A DNA stretch of 64,000 bases from Paenibacillus polymyxa. Lineage in GTDB: Bacteria; Bacillota; Bacilli; Paenibacillales; Paenibacillaceae. Numbering within the stretch: the first letter of the stretch is position 1; each line of letters starts with the position of its first letter. Of the stretch, positions 35,446 to 44,703 are shown piece by piece. The stretch lies in NCBI RefSeq assembly GCF_015710975.1, contig NZ_CP049783.1, forward strand, positions 2,043,501 to 2,107,500. Direction: 5' to 3'. The notes beneath the pieces are model-generated. The model saw nothing but the letters and a program-made list of their open reading frames with translations. It was not told the origin of the DNA and searched no databases. The position numbers and the translations under genes are program-made.

Positions 35446-36795
35446 TTACCGTGCCCCTATATTTCCGCTCGGAGTACCCGAGCCAATCAGATCGCTTCCT
35501 TTGGCCAGCTTAAGGAAATCACCCAGCTGGATGGAACCGTCTGTACTTCGAGTGATGGAAGGCACGAGACTAACAAAGTCGTCTGCACTGGCTGCGAGAC
35601 CTTTAGCATTCGTCGTTTTTTTGTTTTTCCACCAGACGTTAGAGTTATCTTGATCCGTACCACTTGTTTTATCACTTGCTGTTCCCTCGAAAGAAAGATT
35701 GTTAATGAACACGTGTTCACCCTTATCAAAGGCGAAATTGCTTTGTCCATTGTCCCATGAAGTATTGTTGGTCAAAGTAATGGTGCCAGGGTTGCTATTG
35801 TAGGTGAAACCGTGTTTTTTGTTTTGGAAAGCGATACTGTTTTTTACAATATGGTTGACCTTGATTTTGTCTCCACCCAGCTTAAAGCCGTTGCCGTCAC
35901 TGTTCGCAGTAGACGTTCCATCAGAGGTTTGCCCGTTGTGATGGGCCACACTGTTCAAAATGGTTACGGCACCGATAGGGCCTGTTTCCGTTTTGCTGTA
36001 CAGATCCCAGCCATCGTCTACGTTGTACGCTGCCAAGCAGTTATCGAACACATTGCCTGATCCTACAGTCAGTTTGGCTGCGAAGCCATCGGCATCCTCA
36101 CCATTATCGGGATCGGCATTATCGTGAGAGTAGGAATTCAAGATCAAATTGTTCGCAGGCCACTCACTGGTGGAAGCGTTAGGGGAGTAACGCCCGAGCT
36201 GAAGTCCGGTGTCCCGATTGTGGTGGGTTTCCACATTTTCAATTCGGTTATTACTGCCGCCGATATAGATACCGTTATCTCCGGCACCTTTGACTTCAAG
36301 ACCTTTGACCAGCCAGAAGTCTCCGTTAAGCTGAAGTCCCCGATTAGCTGAACCAAAGGCCTGAGCAGAGAAATCAAGTACAGGTTTTTCACTACCGTAA
36401 GCGACTAATCCTTTGAGTGAGCCGTTATTGCCGTTATTTCCACGCTGAATTGTAATCGTTGAGGAGTAGGCGTATTTACCACCGCGCAGGTAGATGGTTT
36501 TGCCAGGAGCAATTTGTGTCAGTGCTGCTTCGAGGGTGGTAGGACTAGATATGGTACCCGGATTGGACACGTTACCATTTGGAGCCACATATAAATCGCC
36601 TGCCGCTAACGTGGTGGAAACAGTTGTTGAATCGGTTGCACTAACTGCCTCCTCTGTGAGTGTGGTAGAGGGGAGGTTGTTGGATGGAATATCCGCGTAA
36701 GCGGTTCCAATAAGACAAGAAGAAGCAAAAACAAAAGAAACACCGAGTCTTAGAGCGTTAAAGCCGTTTTTTGAACGATCATTCCGTTTAAACAT
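35446..36795 (-). CDS. Exported pectate lyase-like parallel beta-helix protein (PL9-type)
   Basis: This 449-residue protein has a signal peptide ending near AYADIP and a right-handed beta-helix with repeated Asn/Gly-rich rungs (GIYIGGSNNRIENVETHHNRDTG; NVDDGWDLYSKTE). The opening DLYVAPNGNVSNPGTISSPTTLEAAL and IYLRGGKY match PL9 pectate lyases. NGEDADGFAAKL and NVDDGWDLYSK are consistent with the calcium and catalytic region. It would cleave polygalacturonate outside the cell, feeding the GH105 and transporter genes next to it. AAGGAGG precedes the ATG. A cre box lies about 160 bases upstream. Confidence 0.85.
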   Translation of the reverse strand: MFKRNDRSKNGFNALRLGVSFVFASSCLIGTAYADIPSNNLPSTTLTEEAVSATDSTTVSTTLAAGDLYVAPNGNVSNPGTISSPTTLEAALTQIAPGKTIYLRGGKYAYSSTITIQRGNNGNNGSLKGLVAYGSEKPVLDFSAQAFGSANRGLQLNGDFWLVKGLEVKGAGDNGIYIGGSNNRIENVETHHNRDTGLQLGRYSPNASTSEWPANNLILNSYSHDNADPDNGEDADGFAAKLTVGSGNVFDNCLAAYNVDDGWDLYSKTETGPIGAVTILNSVAHHNGQTSDGTSTANSDGNGFKLGGDKIKVNHIVKNSIAFQNKKHGFTYNSNPGTITLTNNTSWDNGQSNFAFDKGEHVFINNLSFEGTASDKTSGTDQDNSNVWWKNKKTTNAKGLAASADDFVSLVPSITRSTDGSIQLGDFLKLAKGSDLIGSGTPSGNIGAR

Positions 36796-37127
36796 GTAAA
36801 TTCCTCCTTATCTGAGCTCATATTTTAAAAGAAGATAGCACATATAAAAGTCGCTCATGCTGTCTTTCCATTAAAAAAACAGGACACCTCCTGGGGGACA
36901 GATTGATCTATCATAAGTCCAAAACGCTCTAAGAAGTATATGCACAGTGTAATATATGTTAACGTTTGCATCAACAGTTTTTTATTGTTTTTTTAATATT
37001 GTGAAAAAAAGTTCACACTTTTGTTTCAACTAAAAATACAGTTTTGCTAGACTGGGAAAATTTGATTATACTTAAACATTATACATATAATAGAAATGAA
37101 AACTGTGAGAAAAGGTGGGTTTAGCGC
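36796..37127. other. Divergent region between pectate lyase and lepB
   Basis: These 332 bases are AT-rich and carry no gene. The pectate lyase cre box lies at 36957-36970. An interrupted GGACACCTCCTGGGGGACA stretch at 36871-36902 could fold in the pectate lyase leader. TATACATATAATAG near 37081-37093 provides a plausible -10 for lepB. Confidence 0.45.
36957..36970 (-). promoter_or_regulatory. cre box upstream of the pectate lyase gene
   Basis: On the minus strand the site reads TGCAAACGTTAACA, matching the cre pattern at all fixed positions. It should make the pectate lyase gene subject to carbon catabolite repression by CcpA. Confidence 0.7.
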
Positions 37128-37748
37128 ATGGAGAGCGGGAAGCATTTGACAAGTTCAACTTCCGAACCATTGCAGGAAAAGCGACCGCGAATGAACAATG
37201 AGATGATCGATTGGCTTAAGGCAATTATTGTTGCCATTGTGCTCGTGTTCATTATACGTTGGCTGTTATTTGCGCCATTTATTGTTGAGGGAGCATCCAT
37301 GGAACCGAATTTCAAAACAGATGAACGAGTGGTCGTGAATAAGGTGATTTACGATTTTCGTGACCCCAAGGCAAGTGAGGTTGTTGTATTTCATGTAAAA
37401 AAGGAACAAAAGGACTTTATTAAGCGTGTGATTGGAGTGGCTGGAGATACGATTCAGTATCAAGGTGATCATCTTTATGTGAATGGTAAGAAAGTAGAGG
37501 AGCCATACATTCAAGAGGCTATCCAAGATGCTCACGCCAAGGGAGAATTATATAACAATGTGGACTTTCCAAACGGTACCATAACCGATTCCAAGGTTCC
37601 TGATGGGTATTTTTTTGTAATGGGTGACCACCGCAATAATAGTAGGGATAGTCGTGCAATTGGTTTTGTTTCCATCAAGGATATTGTCGGACGTGCGGAT
37701 GTGATCTTTTGGCCGATTGATAACGCGCAATGGGTTAAGCATAAATAA
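37128..37748 (+). CDS. lepB: Signal peptidase I
   Basis: This 206-residue membrane enzyme removes signal peptides from exported proteins. One N-terminal helix (AIIVAIVLVFIIRWLLF, about residues 30-50) anchors it. The catalytic Ser lies in EGASMEPNF near residue 62 and the general-base Lys in KDFIKRVIGVAGD near 105. The later box GDHRNNSRDSR near 165-175 is also present. Length fits the Bacillus Sip type. It stands alone and is followed by a terminator. Many exported enzymes are encoded around it, but a specific link is not shown. Confidence 0.93.
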   Translation: MESGKHLTSSTSEPLQEKRPRMNNEMIDWLKAIIVAIVLVFIIRWLLFAPFIVEGASMEPNFKTDERVVVNKVIYDFRDPKASEVVVFHVKKEQKDFIKRVIGVAGDTIQYQGDHLYVNGKKVEEPYIQEAIQDAHAKGELYNNVDFPNGTITDSKVPDGYFFVMGDHRNNSRDSRAIGFVSIKDIVGRADVIFWPIDNAQWVKHK

Positions 37749-37753
37749 GGCCA

Positions 37754-37797
37754 GAGCGCCTAAGATGGGAGGTAGTTGCTCACTTTAGGCGCTTTTT
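37754..37797. terminator. Terminator between lepB and the zinc GTPase gene
   Basis: AGCGCCTAA pairs with TTAGGCGCT across a partly paired loop, followed by TTTTTC. It lies between convergent genes. Confidence 0.8.
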
Positions 37798-37805
37798 CAA
37801 ACTCA

Positions 37806-39017
37806 TTATATGTTTTTCGTAAACGGGTCAGGCAACTTGCGCCAGTCCTGTTCCATTTCTTCAGGGGTTAGCAGTGTCTTATCCAAGCTACGCTCGATTT
37901 CTTCCCGGTTCATATCGATACCAATAAATACGAGTTTGGTAACCCGGTCGCCATATTTCTCATCCCAATCGGGTGTTTTTTCAAAGTTTTCACCGAGATA
38001 GTATTGTCGTTCTTCTTCAGTCAAAGCAGACACCCATAGTCCTGCGCGTGCGAATTGTTTGGAGCTACCCGCCTGACTGAATGTAAAGGCAGTACGGTTT
38101 TGCGTGGCGAGCCACACTAATCCCTTGGAACGTACAACCTCAGTAGGCCATTGAGCCAGCCATTTCAATAAACGTTCGGGATGAAATGGGATTTTGCGCT
38201 TGTACACAAACGAAGCAATGCCATATTCCTCTGTCTCCGGTACATGTTCATCCTTGTTCATTTCCTGTATCCAACCCGCCGCCTGACTAGCAGTTTCAAA
38301 ATCAAAGCGATGCGTGTTTAAAATCTCTTTTGGGTCCACTCTGCCGTATTCAGAACGGATAATTTTGGCGTTCGATTGAATGCTGCGCAGCACCTTTTCC
38401 AATCGTTCGAGTTCCTCTAAGGATACCAGATCGCACTTATTAATGATTAGCACGTCACAAAATTCCACCTGCTCTATGAGCAGATCAACGATGCCGCGTA
38501 CATCCTCTGCCGCCATTTCCTGTCCACGATCCTTAAGAGAGTCCCTAGAATAGAAGTCTTCCCAAAACTCTGGTGCGTTCACGACGGTGACCATCGTGTC
38601 CAATCGGGTCAGTTTGGTCAAATCAATTCCATTTTGCTCATCTACATAACTAAAGGTTTGGGCCACTGGAATGGGCTCGCCTATACCTGTGGATTCAATA
38701 AGAATATAGTCAAACTTTTTTTCGAGCGCCAGTCGCTCTACCTCTTTTAATAAATCTTCGCGCAAGGTACAACAGATACAACCGTTGGACATTTCCACCA
38801 GCTTCTCATCCACACGGGATAATCCTCCACCGTCGCGAACGAGATCCGCATCCACATTAACCTCACTCATATCATTGACGATGACAGCTACCCGTAAGCC
38901 TTCCCGGTTATTCAGTACATGGTTCAGCAGTGTAGTTTTGCCGGAACCGAGGTACCCACTTAGTACCGTGACCGGTATTTTCTCATCTCTTTCCATAGCG
39001 TTTGCCAACGTAATCAC
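37806..39017 (-). CDS. yciC: Zur-regulated metallochaperone GTPase (YciC/ZigA, COG0523)
   Basis: This 403-residue GTPase is thought to deliver zinc to client proteins when zinc is scarce. The G1 loop GYLGSGKTT lies near residue 22, the zinc-binding CXCC motif in [11 protein letters not shown] near 75-85, and NKCD near 190. The C-terminal CobW domain covers about 265-390. It tracks B. subtilis YciC closely along its full length. The GTG at 39017 follows AAGGG. A consensus Zur box lies about 100 bases upstream. Confidence 0.92.
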   Translation of the reverse strand: MITLANAMERDEKIPVTVLSGYLGSGKTTLLNHVLNNREGLRVAVIVNDMSEVNVDADLVRDGGGLSRVDEKLVEMSNGCICCTLREDLLKEVERLALEKKFDYILIESTGIGEPIPVAQTFSYVDEQNGIDLTKLTRLDTMVTVVNAPEFWEDFYSRDSLKDRGQEMAAEDVRGIVDLLIEQVEFCDVLIINKCDLVSLEELERLEKVLRSIQSNAKIIRSEYGRVDPKEILNTHRFDFETASQAAGWIQEMNKDEHVPETEEYGIASFVYKRKIPFHPERLLKWLAQWPTEVVRSKGLVWLATQNRTAFTFSQAGSSKQFARAGLWVSALTEEERQYYLGENFEKTPDWDEKYGDRVTKLVFIGIDMNREEIERSLDKTLLTPEEMEQDWRKLPDPFTKNI

Positions 39018-39108
39018 TCATCCCTTCGAAAGTTTCATAAAATGTTGACTGTGCAGTAGTAACTGTAATGCGAGATAGGAAAGCAGCAGCACTTTCTGTT
39101 TGATAACT

Positions 39109-39129
39109 TAATCGTAATAATTACGAATA
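39109..39129. promoter_or_regulatory. Zur operator
   Basis: TCGTAAT-A-ATTACGA (39112-39126) is a perfect palindrome with flanking A/T, matching the Bacillus Zur box. It lies about 100 bases before the YciC-type gene on the minus strand, as expected for a zinc-repressed promoter. Confidence 0.85.
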
Positions 39130-39190
39130 ATGAAATTAGTAAATCATTTATGTGGAGAAATGTCAAGGAAGGTGGAGCCAATCAGTCAAA

Positions 39191-39219
39191 AGGACTTGCG
39201 TAAACTTTACGCAAGTCCT
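39191..39219 (-). terminator. Terminator of the sugar permease operon
   Basis: AGGACTTGCGTAAA and TTTACGCAAGTCCT form a perfect 14-bp stem with a single-base centre. On the minus strand it is followed by TTTTGACT, so it ends transcription from the permease genes. Confidence 0.85.
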
Positions 39220-39249
39220 CTGGGGGTCATCTGTAATGATGTAATTGCC

Positions 39250-40080
39250 TCAGCCTTTGACGGCCCCGGCCACTACGCCTTTAACAATGTATTTTTGCAG
39301 AAAGATAAATACGATAATGGAGGGCAGTACAGCCATTACCATTGCGGTCATAGCATATTGCCAGTCTGATGTATATTGCCCAACGAAGGTATAGGCAGCC
39401 AGCGTAAGCGTTTTGGTGCTGGGTGAGCCGTTAACCATGAGCAGCGGAAGCAGAAAATCGTTCCATATCCACATCACGTCGATAATAACAATAGTAGCGG
39501 TGACCGATTTCAGCAAGGGAAAGATGACGGAAAAGAAAAGCCGAAAGCCTGAGGCTCCGTCGATCTTGGCGCTTTCGTCAATCTCGACCGGAATGCCTTT
39601 CACAAAGCCGTGATAGATAAACACTGCCAACGGGGCTCCAAACCCCCAGTACAGCAGGCCAAGCCCCCAAGTGCTGTCTGCCAAATTCAAGCCTTTCGCC
39701 AGGCGCAAGACGGTCAGCATAATAGACTGAAATGGAATCAGCATCGGCATAATGCACAGCATGTAAATGGCGGAGCTCCACTTGCTTTTCGTCCGTGCCA
39801 GCTTATAGGCAGCGATGGAGGATATTAGCACAATGCCTGCCAGCCCGAGCACAGTAATAATCGTGTTATTCAGAAATAAGCGTGGATAGTCAATGAACTT
39901 CCATACATATACGTAGTTATCCAGCGAAAGCTGCTTGGGCAGCGCAATGACGTCGGTCATGACCTCAGCGAAGCTTTTGAACGAATTGTTAATGGCGAGA
40001 AACAGCGGATACAAGAATAACAGCGACAATACAATCATGCCCGCTTCCAGCAAAATACGTCCCGTACGGCTGCGTTGCAT
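39250..40080 (-). CDS. Carbohydrate ABC transporter permease (MalG/AraQ type)
   Basis: This 276-residue permease is one half of a CUT1 sugar importer channel. It has six helices and the cytoplasmic coupling EAA loop with DESAKIDGASGFRLFF near residues 170-185. Its C-terminus ends KGVVAGAVKG, the typical MalG-family tail. The ATG overlaps the stop of the upstream partner permease by one base, so the two are co-translated. No ATPase gene is present; such importers often share a common MsmX-type ATPase. Confidence 0.92.
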   Translation of the reverse strand: MQRSRTGRILLEAGMIVLSLLFLYPLFLAINNSFKSFAEVMTDVIALPKQLSLDNYVYVWKFIDYPRLFLNNTIITVLGLAGIVLISSIAAYKLARTKSKWSSAIYMLCIMPMLIPFQSIMLTVLRLAKGLNLADSTWGLGLLYWGFGAPLAVFIYHGFVKGIPVEIDESAKIDGASGFRLFFSVIFPLLKSVTATIVIIDVMWIWNDFLLPLLMVNGSPSTKTLTLAAYTFVGQYTSDWQYAMTAMVMAVLPSIIVFIFLQKYIVKGVVAGAVKG

Positions 40081-40976
40081 CAGGCTTCAACCTCCCTGCG
40101 TTTGAAAATAGACAATTGAATAATCGTAATGACCAGCACTGCAACGAATAAAATCAAGGCTTTGGCTGTTCCGTAGCCATACAGATTGTTTTGGAACGTA
40201 TCTCGGTAAATATCATACGCAATGCTGTATGTCGTACCTCCTGGCCCACCGCCAGTCAGCGATAAAATGACGTCGAACACCTTGATCGAGTTGGTCAGTG
40301 CCATGAAGACCGAGATCGTAATCGAGGGCGCAAGCATCGGTAAAATAATACTGAAAAATCTCCGAATCGGCCCTGCCCCATCCACGATGGCAGCCTCTTT
40401 TAGATCCTCAGGTACAGATTGCAAGCCTGCAATATAAATGACCATGTAAAAGCCAATGGATTGCCAGATGGATACCGCCAAAATGGAAATAAACGCGAGC
40501 CCTTCCTCGCCTAGCCAACTGAGCTGGAAGATGCCCCAGCCTGTACTGTGCCCCAGTGACTCAAAACCTTGCATAAAGATGAATTTCCATATAAAGCCGA
40601 CAATGACGAGGCTGAGGATATAAGGAATAAAGAAAGCCGCGCGCAGCCAGGCCGAGCTTTTGAGCTTCATGTCGAGGACGAGCGCCAGCAAAATGGCCAG
40701 CACGTTTACCAATACAATGTACAGAATGGCATATTTGATCGTAAACCAGGCTGCATGTGCAAAGTTAGCGTCTCCGAGCAGGATTTGCTTGAAGTTATCC
40801 AGACCTACGAATTTCGGATGTTTGGATATGCCGTTCCACTTAGTCAGGGAATAGCGTATCGTCATCAAAAACGGAATATAAAATGCAATTGTAATGCACA
40901 AAATTACGGGCAGTGTGAACAAACCAAATTCCAGCTTACTGCCCTTGTCGCCCCATGTTCCCCTTTTTTTCAGCAT
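40080..40976 (-). CDS. Carbohydrate ABC transporter permease (MalF/UgpA type)
   Basis: This 298-residue permease pairs with the MalG-type protein downstream. Six helices are visible, with the EAA loop EDLKEAAIVDGAGPIRRFF near residues 185-205 and the first-helix text YIPFLMTIRYSLTKWNG near the N-terminus. It begins with a basic start and AAGAGGTG lies in its leader. It is divergent from the histidine kinase gene, sharing a 150-base control region that holds a cre-like box. Confidence 0.92.
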   Translation of the reverse strand: MLKKRGTWGDKGSKLEFGLFTLPVILCITIAFYIPFLMTIRYSLTKWNGISKHPKFVGLDNFKQILLGDANFAHAAWFTIKYAILYIVLVNVLAILLALVLDMKLKSSAWLRAAFFIPYILSLVIVGFIWKFIFMQGFESLGHSTGWGIFQLSWLGEEGLAFISILAVSIWQSIGFYMVIYIAGLQSVPEDLKEAAIVDGAGPIRRFFSIILPMLAPSITISVFMALTNSIKVFDVILSLTGGGPGGTTYSIAYDIYRDTFQNNLYGYGTAKALILFVAVLVITIIQLSIFKRREVEA

Positions 40977-41030
40977 AACGCACCTCTTTTTCTCAGCATT
41001 TTCCGGTCTTTCGCTCCAAGCTGTTTAAGA

Positions 41031-41113
41031 TATAATGAAAGTATAGGATAGCCCCTAGGGCCGGACCAATGGATTTAAGAAAACAGTTGAGGGTAAAAAT
41101 GTGTACGCTTTCA
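41031..41113. promoter_or_regulatory. Shared control region with -10 box and cre-like site
   Basis: TATAAT at 41031-41036 could serve the plus-strand kinase gene, although no good -35 is visible. TGTGTACGCTTTCA at 41100-41113 reads TGAAAGCGTACACA on the other strand and fits the cre pattern. It lies between the divergent permease and kinase genes, so CcpA could affect both. Confidence 0.45.
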
Positions 41114-41128
41114 AAAGGGGCGGTTATC

Positions 41129-42958
41129 ATGATGTCAGGGCATGTAGGAACAATCCTTCGATCCATGTGGAGGCGGATTACGCAAAAATTAGTGAACAAG
41201 CTCATTCTGCTTTTTACCTCGGTGATTATTCTGGTGGTGGGCTCACTCACGATTATTTCCTATCAGATGATTGAAAAGGAGTCGGTCAATCATAGCATCG
41301 CCAGCACGACGAATAATCTGCTGCTGGTCAATCAGAATTTGGAGGATTACTTGGAGGGAATGCAGCAGTTGGCCCTTCCACAGCTTCGCTATAACGATAT
41401 CATGAACGCGATTGCCAATGAGAACCGGGACTACGCTGCACGAATGGTCATTGAAAATTACTTGCGCAACATGTTCTATTCCCGCAATGATCTGGAAGCG
41501 ATTTATCTGTATGTGGCGGACCGGCATCAATACTACGTGGTGACTAGGGAAACGTACAATATTACAGTACGCAAAGGAATAAACACGGATATTCCCAAGC
41601 TTCCCTGGTATAAAGAGGCGATGGACAGTACCGCTAACGAATCTTTTCAATCCTTTGTAGAGTCCCGCTCTGATATGGGCTATGTGGCGCCACAAGCCAG
41701 CTTTATGGCTTACCATCGAGTGCTGAGATCGATTGCATCCCGTCACCCGCAGGCAGTGTTGTCCTTTTATTACAACACGAGTGCCGTAGATGAAATCATG
41801 CGAAATATTCCACTGGGTAAAGGGGATCAACTGATGCTAATCAGCCCCAAGCGGGTTCCCTTTTATGTGAACAGCCTTCCGCTGTATGAACGAATGCGTG
41901 ATTCTGGCGTATTGGCCCAGATCGGAGAGGGAGGAAGCGGGCGAGTAACGTGGTCAGACAGCAACAGCAACCAGGAGTATTTGGTCGTGTATGATGAAGG
42001 TGAAAAGGACGGGTGGCAGCTCATCAAACCGATTCCATATCGCCAAATTTATGAGGCAGCTACGACCACACGGAATTGGAGTTATGTCATCGGGGCTTTA
42101 TTTTTAGGTGTGTCTATTATTTTGGTGACCCTGACCTCGAACGCCATTACCCGACCTTTACATAAGCTATCTACCCAGATGAAACGGTTCAGCACCGGAG
42201 ATTTTGAGGCAAGGGCTCCTGTGAAGGGGCATGACGAGATTGCATATTTGTCGCTGCACTTTAACGAAATGGTCCAAAGAACCGAAGAACTTATTAATGA
42301 GCGCTATCGCATGAAGCTGGTCGAAAAGAATGCCATACTCAAGGCGCTGGAGGCTGAGATTAATCCCCATTTTCTGTACAATGCCTTACAAGCCATATCT
42401 ACACAGGCATTAAAGCGGAAGATGTTCGATATGGCGGATATGGTGGATGCATTGGCCCAAACTTTGCGGTATTCCATCAACGGCAAGGATATCGTAGCTG
42501 CCCGCGAGGAGCTCAAGCATATTGAACGATATATAGGTCTGCAAAAGGCAAGATTCGGGGCGAGACTTCAGGTCGAAGTGGTATGGGAGGACACGCTGAT
42601 GGAGCTGCCAATTCCGAGATTATCCGTGCAAACGTTGGTAGAAAACTCTATCAAGCATGCACTAGAAAAAGTATCAAGTGACATTCTGATCGTCATTTCA
42701 GCCGAATCGGGTGCTACAGACGCTACAATTTCAGTCAGGGACAACGGACCTGGAATTTCAGAGGACAAGCTGAAAATAGTGTTGGATTCGTTCCACGAAA
42801 AATGGGAAGAGCGGGAGAGCGAGCATATTGGCTTGAAGAATTTGAACACACGGTTGAAGCTTTTGTATGGAGATCATGCAGGATTATTCATACTTACGGA
42901 TGAAACGGGCACGGAAATGAGAGTGCAAATTCCCCGGGGAGGAGTCGACCATGTATAA
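41129..42958 (+). CDS. YesM-family sensor histidine kinase
   Basis: This 609-residue membrane kinase senses an extracellular signal, probably a sugar or the loaded binding protein. There is an N-terminal helix (residues 20-45), an extracellular sensor of about 280 residues, a second helix near 330, HAMP (about 350-400), the His-kinase motif EINPHFLYNAL near 410 and an ATPase domain with ENSIKHAL (N box) and DNGPGI (G1 box). The ATG at 41129 follows AAAAGGGGCGG; the upstream in-frame ATG lacks a site. It overlaps the response regulator gene by eight bases. Confidence 0.92.
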   Translation: MMSGHVGTILRSMWRRITQKLVNKLILLFTSVIILVVGSLTIISYQMIEKESVNHSIASTTNNLLLVNQNLEDYLEGMQQLALPQLRYNDIMNAIANENRDYAARMVIENYLRNMFYSRNDLEAIYLYVADRHQYYVVTRETYNITVRKGINTDIPKLPWYKEAMDSTANESFQSFVESRSDMGYVAPQASFMAYHRVLRSIASRHPQAVLSFYYNTSAVDEIMRNIPLGKGDQLMLISPKRVPFYVNSLPLYERMRDSGVLAQIGEGGSGRVTWSDSNSNQEYLVVYDEGEKDGWQLIKPIPYRQIYEAATTTRNWSYVIGALFLGVSIILVTLTSNAITRPLHKLSTQMKRFSTGDFEARAPVKGHDEIAYLSLHFNEMVQRTEELINERYRMKLVEKNAILKALEAEINPHFLYNALQAISTQALKRKMFDMADMVDALAQTLRYSINGKDIVAAREELKHIERYIGLQKARFGARLQVEVVWEDTLMELPIPRLSVQTLVENSIKHALEKVSSDILIVISAESGATDATISVRDNGPGISEDKLKIVLDSFHEKWEERESEHIGLKNLNTRLKLLYGDHAGLFILTDETGTEMRVQIPRGGVDHV

Positions 42959-44597
42959 CGTATTGATTATTGACGATGAAGAACCGTTACGAGAGGCCAT
43001 TCGTATTGTTGGAGACTGGGATCGTCTGGGCATCGAACATATTTATGAGGCGACGAATGGAAGGTTGGGGATGGAACTGCTCGGTCAGCATCCTATCGAT
43101 GTGGTGATGGTGGATATGAAAATGCCGGAGATGAACGGCATTGAATTTCTTCGTGTGGTCGAAAAGGCATATCCCCATCTGCTGACCATTGTCATTAGTG
43201 GCTACAACGACTTTGAATTTACGCGACAAGCGATTCAATCACGGGTAGTAGATTATCTGCTCAAGCCTATCAACCGCCAGGATCTGAATCAGGCCCTGCG
43301 CAAGGCGGTGGACATTCTGGAAAGCCGCAAGCAAAGCCAAGACGAATTCATCAACCAGAGCATTACGCTGAATATGTCACTACCGAAGCTGAAAGAGAAG
43401 CTGTATGTATCCATTTTGGATGGCAGCTTTAAAAGGCAGGCCAATACGTCGTTGCTCCCACTAATTGGAGCCGATCGGGCGGAGAACCGCTTTGGGGTGA
43501 TCGTGCTACGGTTACTGAACAGGGATGAGATTCGCAGGACTCGTTTTCATGGCGATGTCGACCTGATGGATTTTGCGGTAACTAATGTATTAGCGCAAAC
43601 ATCAGATGAACGGTTGCGTTGTTTTAGCTTCCCCCACCCGCGAAGAGAGCGTGAGGTCGTATCGATCTGTACTCTGGCCCCAGGACAAGAAGAACATATG
43701 TCCCTCCTACTGGCACAAGTGGCACAGAAGGCGGTTGCGAACCTGCATGGGCTGTTCAGTATGGTGGTAGCAGCCGGAGTGGGCAAGCTCTGTTCAGACG
43801 TAGTGGAGCTGGCTTCTGCGTATAGGGATGCCAAGAGGTTCATTCACAATACAGATGTGTTGAAGCTGGAAGGGGAATCTATTCTCCACACGGTACCGCG
43901 GCAAATGGGGACGTCAGAGGAAATGCCATGGACGGATCGGTTGTTGTCGATCCAAAAGGATGCTCAGAACGGTCAGGCCAACCGAGCAAAGGTACTCCTG
44001 AGCGATCTATTGAAACAATTGGCAGCTGGTCCTGTTTTCCGTTTACAGGATGCGGATCGATTGCTGCGGGAGTTCCATTTTTTATTGAGAGAAGCAGCGA
44101 TTGAACTGGGTACGCCTATGTCCGCGTCTAATCAGGAGGGAACTTTGGGGGAATTGGGTCGTGTGATTGAAGGTGAGCTATCTGCTGATTTTGCGAGCTT
44201 TGCCGACTACAGCCAGAGACTATACCAGATACTGGAGCTCTACATTGCCGGGGTCCAACATGCACAGGCGGGTAACCAACCCTTTGATATTACAGAGATC
44301 AAAAAATACATCGAGCGATACTATTTTGAAGATATCAAAATCTCGTTTTTTGCCGAAACCTATTTTTTGAGCCGGGAATATCTGATGAAGTTGTTCAAGC
44401 AGCAATTTGGTTACGGTATTCACGAATATGTACAGAAGGTCAGAATGGACAAGGCGAAGGAGCTACTGGGTGATTCCAGCCTGAAAATTCAGGAAATTTC
44501 CGATATGCTCGGTTATAAGGATAAAAACTATTTCAGCAAGGCTTTTCGCAATTATTATCAGGTGTCACCTTCAGAGTATCGCGTGAGCCTGCAATAA
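42951..44597 (+). CDS. YesN-family response regulator (receiver plus AraC HTH)
   Basis: This 548-residue regulator is the partner of the kinase. The receiver domain (1-120) has the acidic pair IDDEEP, phospho-Asp in VMVDMKMPEMNG near residue 55 and Lys in YLLKPI near 105. A long middle region of unknown fold follows. The AraC-type DNA-binding domain covers about 445-548, with ISFFAETYFLSREYLMKLFKQ and IQEISDMLGYKDKNYFSKAF. Translation is coupled to the kinase. It should activate the binding-protein gene downstream and/or the divergent permeases. Confidence 0.93.
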   Translation: MYNVLIIDDEEPLREAIRIVGDWDRLGIEHIYEATNGRLGMELLGQHPIDVVMVDMKMPEMNGIEFLRVVEKAYPHLLTIVISGYNDFEFTRQAIQSRVVDYLLKPINRQDLNQALRKAVDILESRKQSQDEFINQSITLNMSLPKLKEKLYVSILDGSFKRQANTSLLPLIGADRAENRFGVIVLRLLNRDEIRRTRFHGDVDLMDFAVTNVLAQTSDERLRCFSFPHPRREREVVSICTLAPGQEEHMSLLLAQVAQKAVANLHGLFSMVVAAGVGKLCSDVVELASAYRDAKRFIHNTDVLKLEGESILHTVPRQMGTSEEMPWTDRLLSIQKDAQNGQANRAKVLLSDLLKQLAAGPVFRLQDADRLLREFHFLLREAAIELGTPMSASNQEGTLGELGRVIEGELSADFASFADYSQRLYQILELYIAGVQHAQAGNQPFDITEIKKYIERYYFEDIKISFFAETYFLSREYLMKLFKQQFGYGIHEYVQKVRMDKAKELLGDSSLKIQEISDMLGYKDKNYFSKAFRNYYQVSPSEYRVSLQ

Positions 44598-44703
44598 ACC
44601 ACTTTTTTACCCTTAACGCTTCACTAATCTGCCTTTTTAAATGAGGCTATATTTTTTAGAATGAGCGCATGAACGTTGATCACAAACAGATGGGGGAGTA
44701 TCC

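Noticed and set aside
35318-35653. 111-codon plus-strand frame over the pectate lyase 3' end
   Set aside because: Antisense to the pectate lyase gene and lacking a translation start signal.
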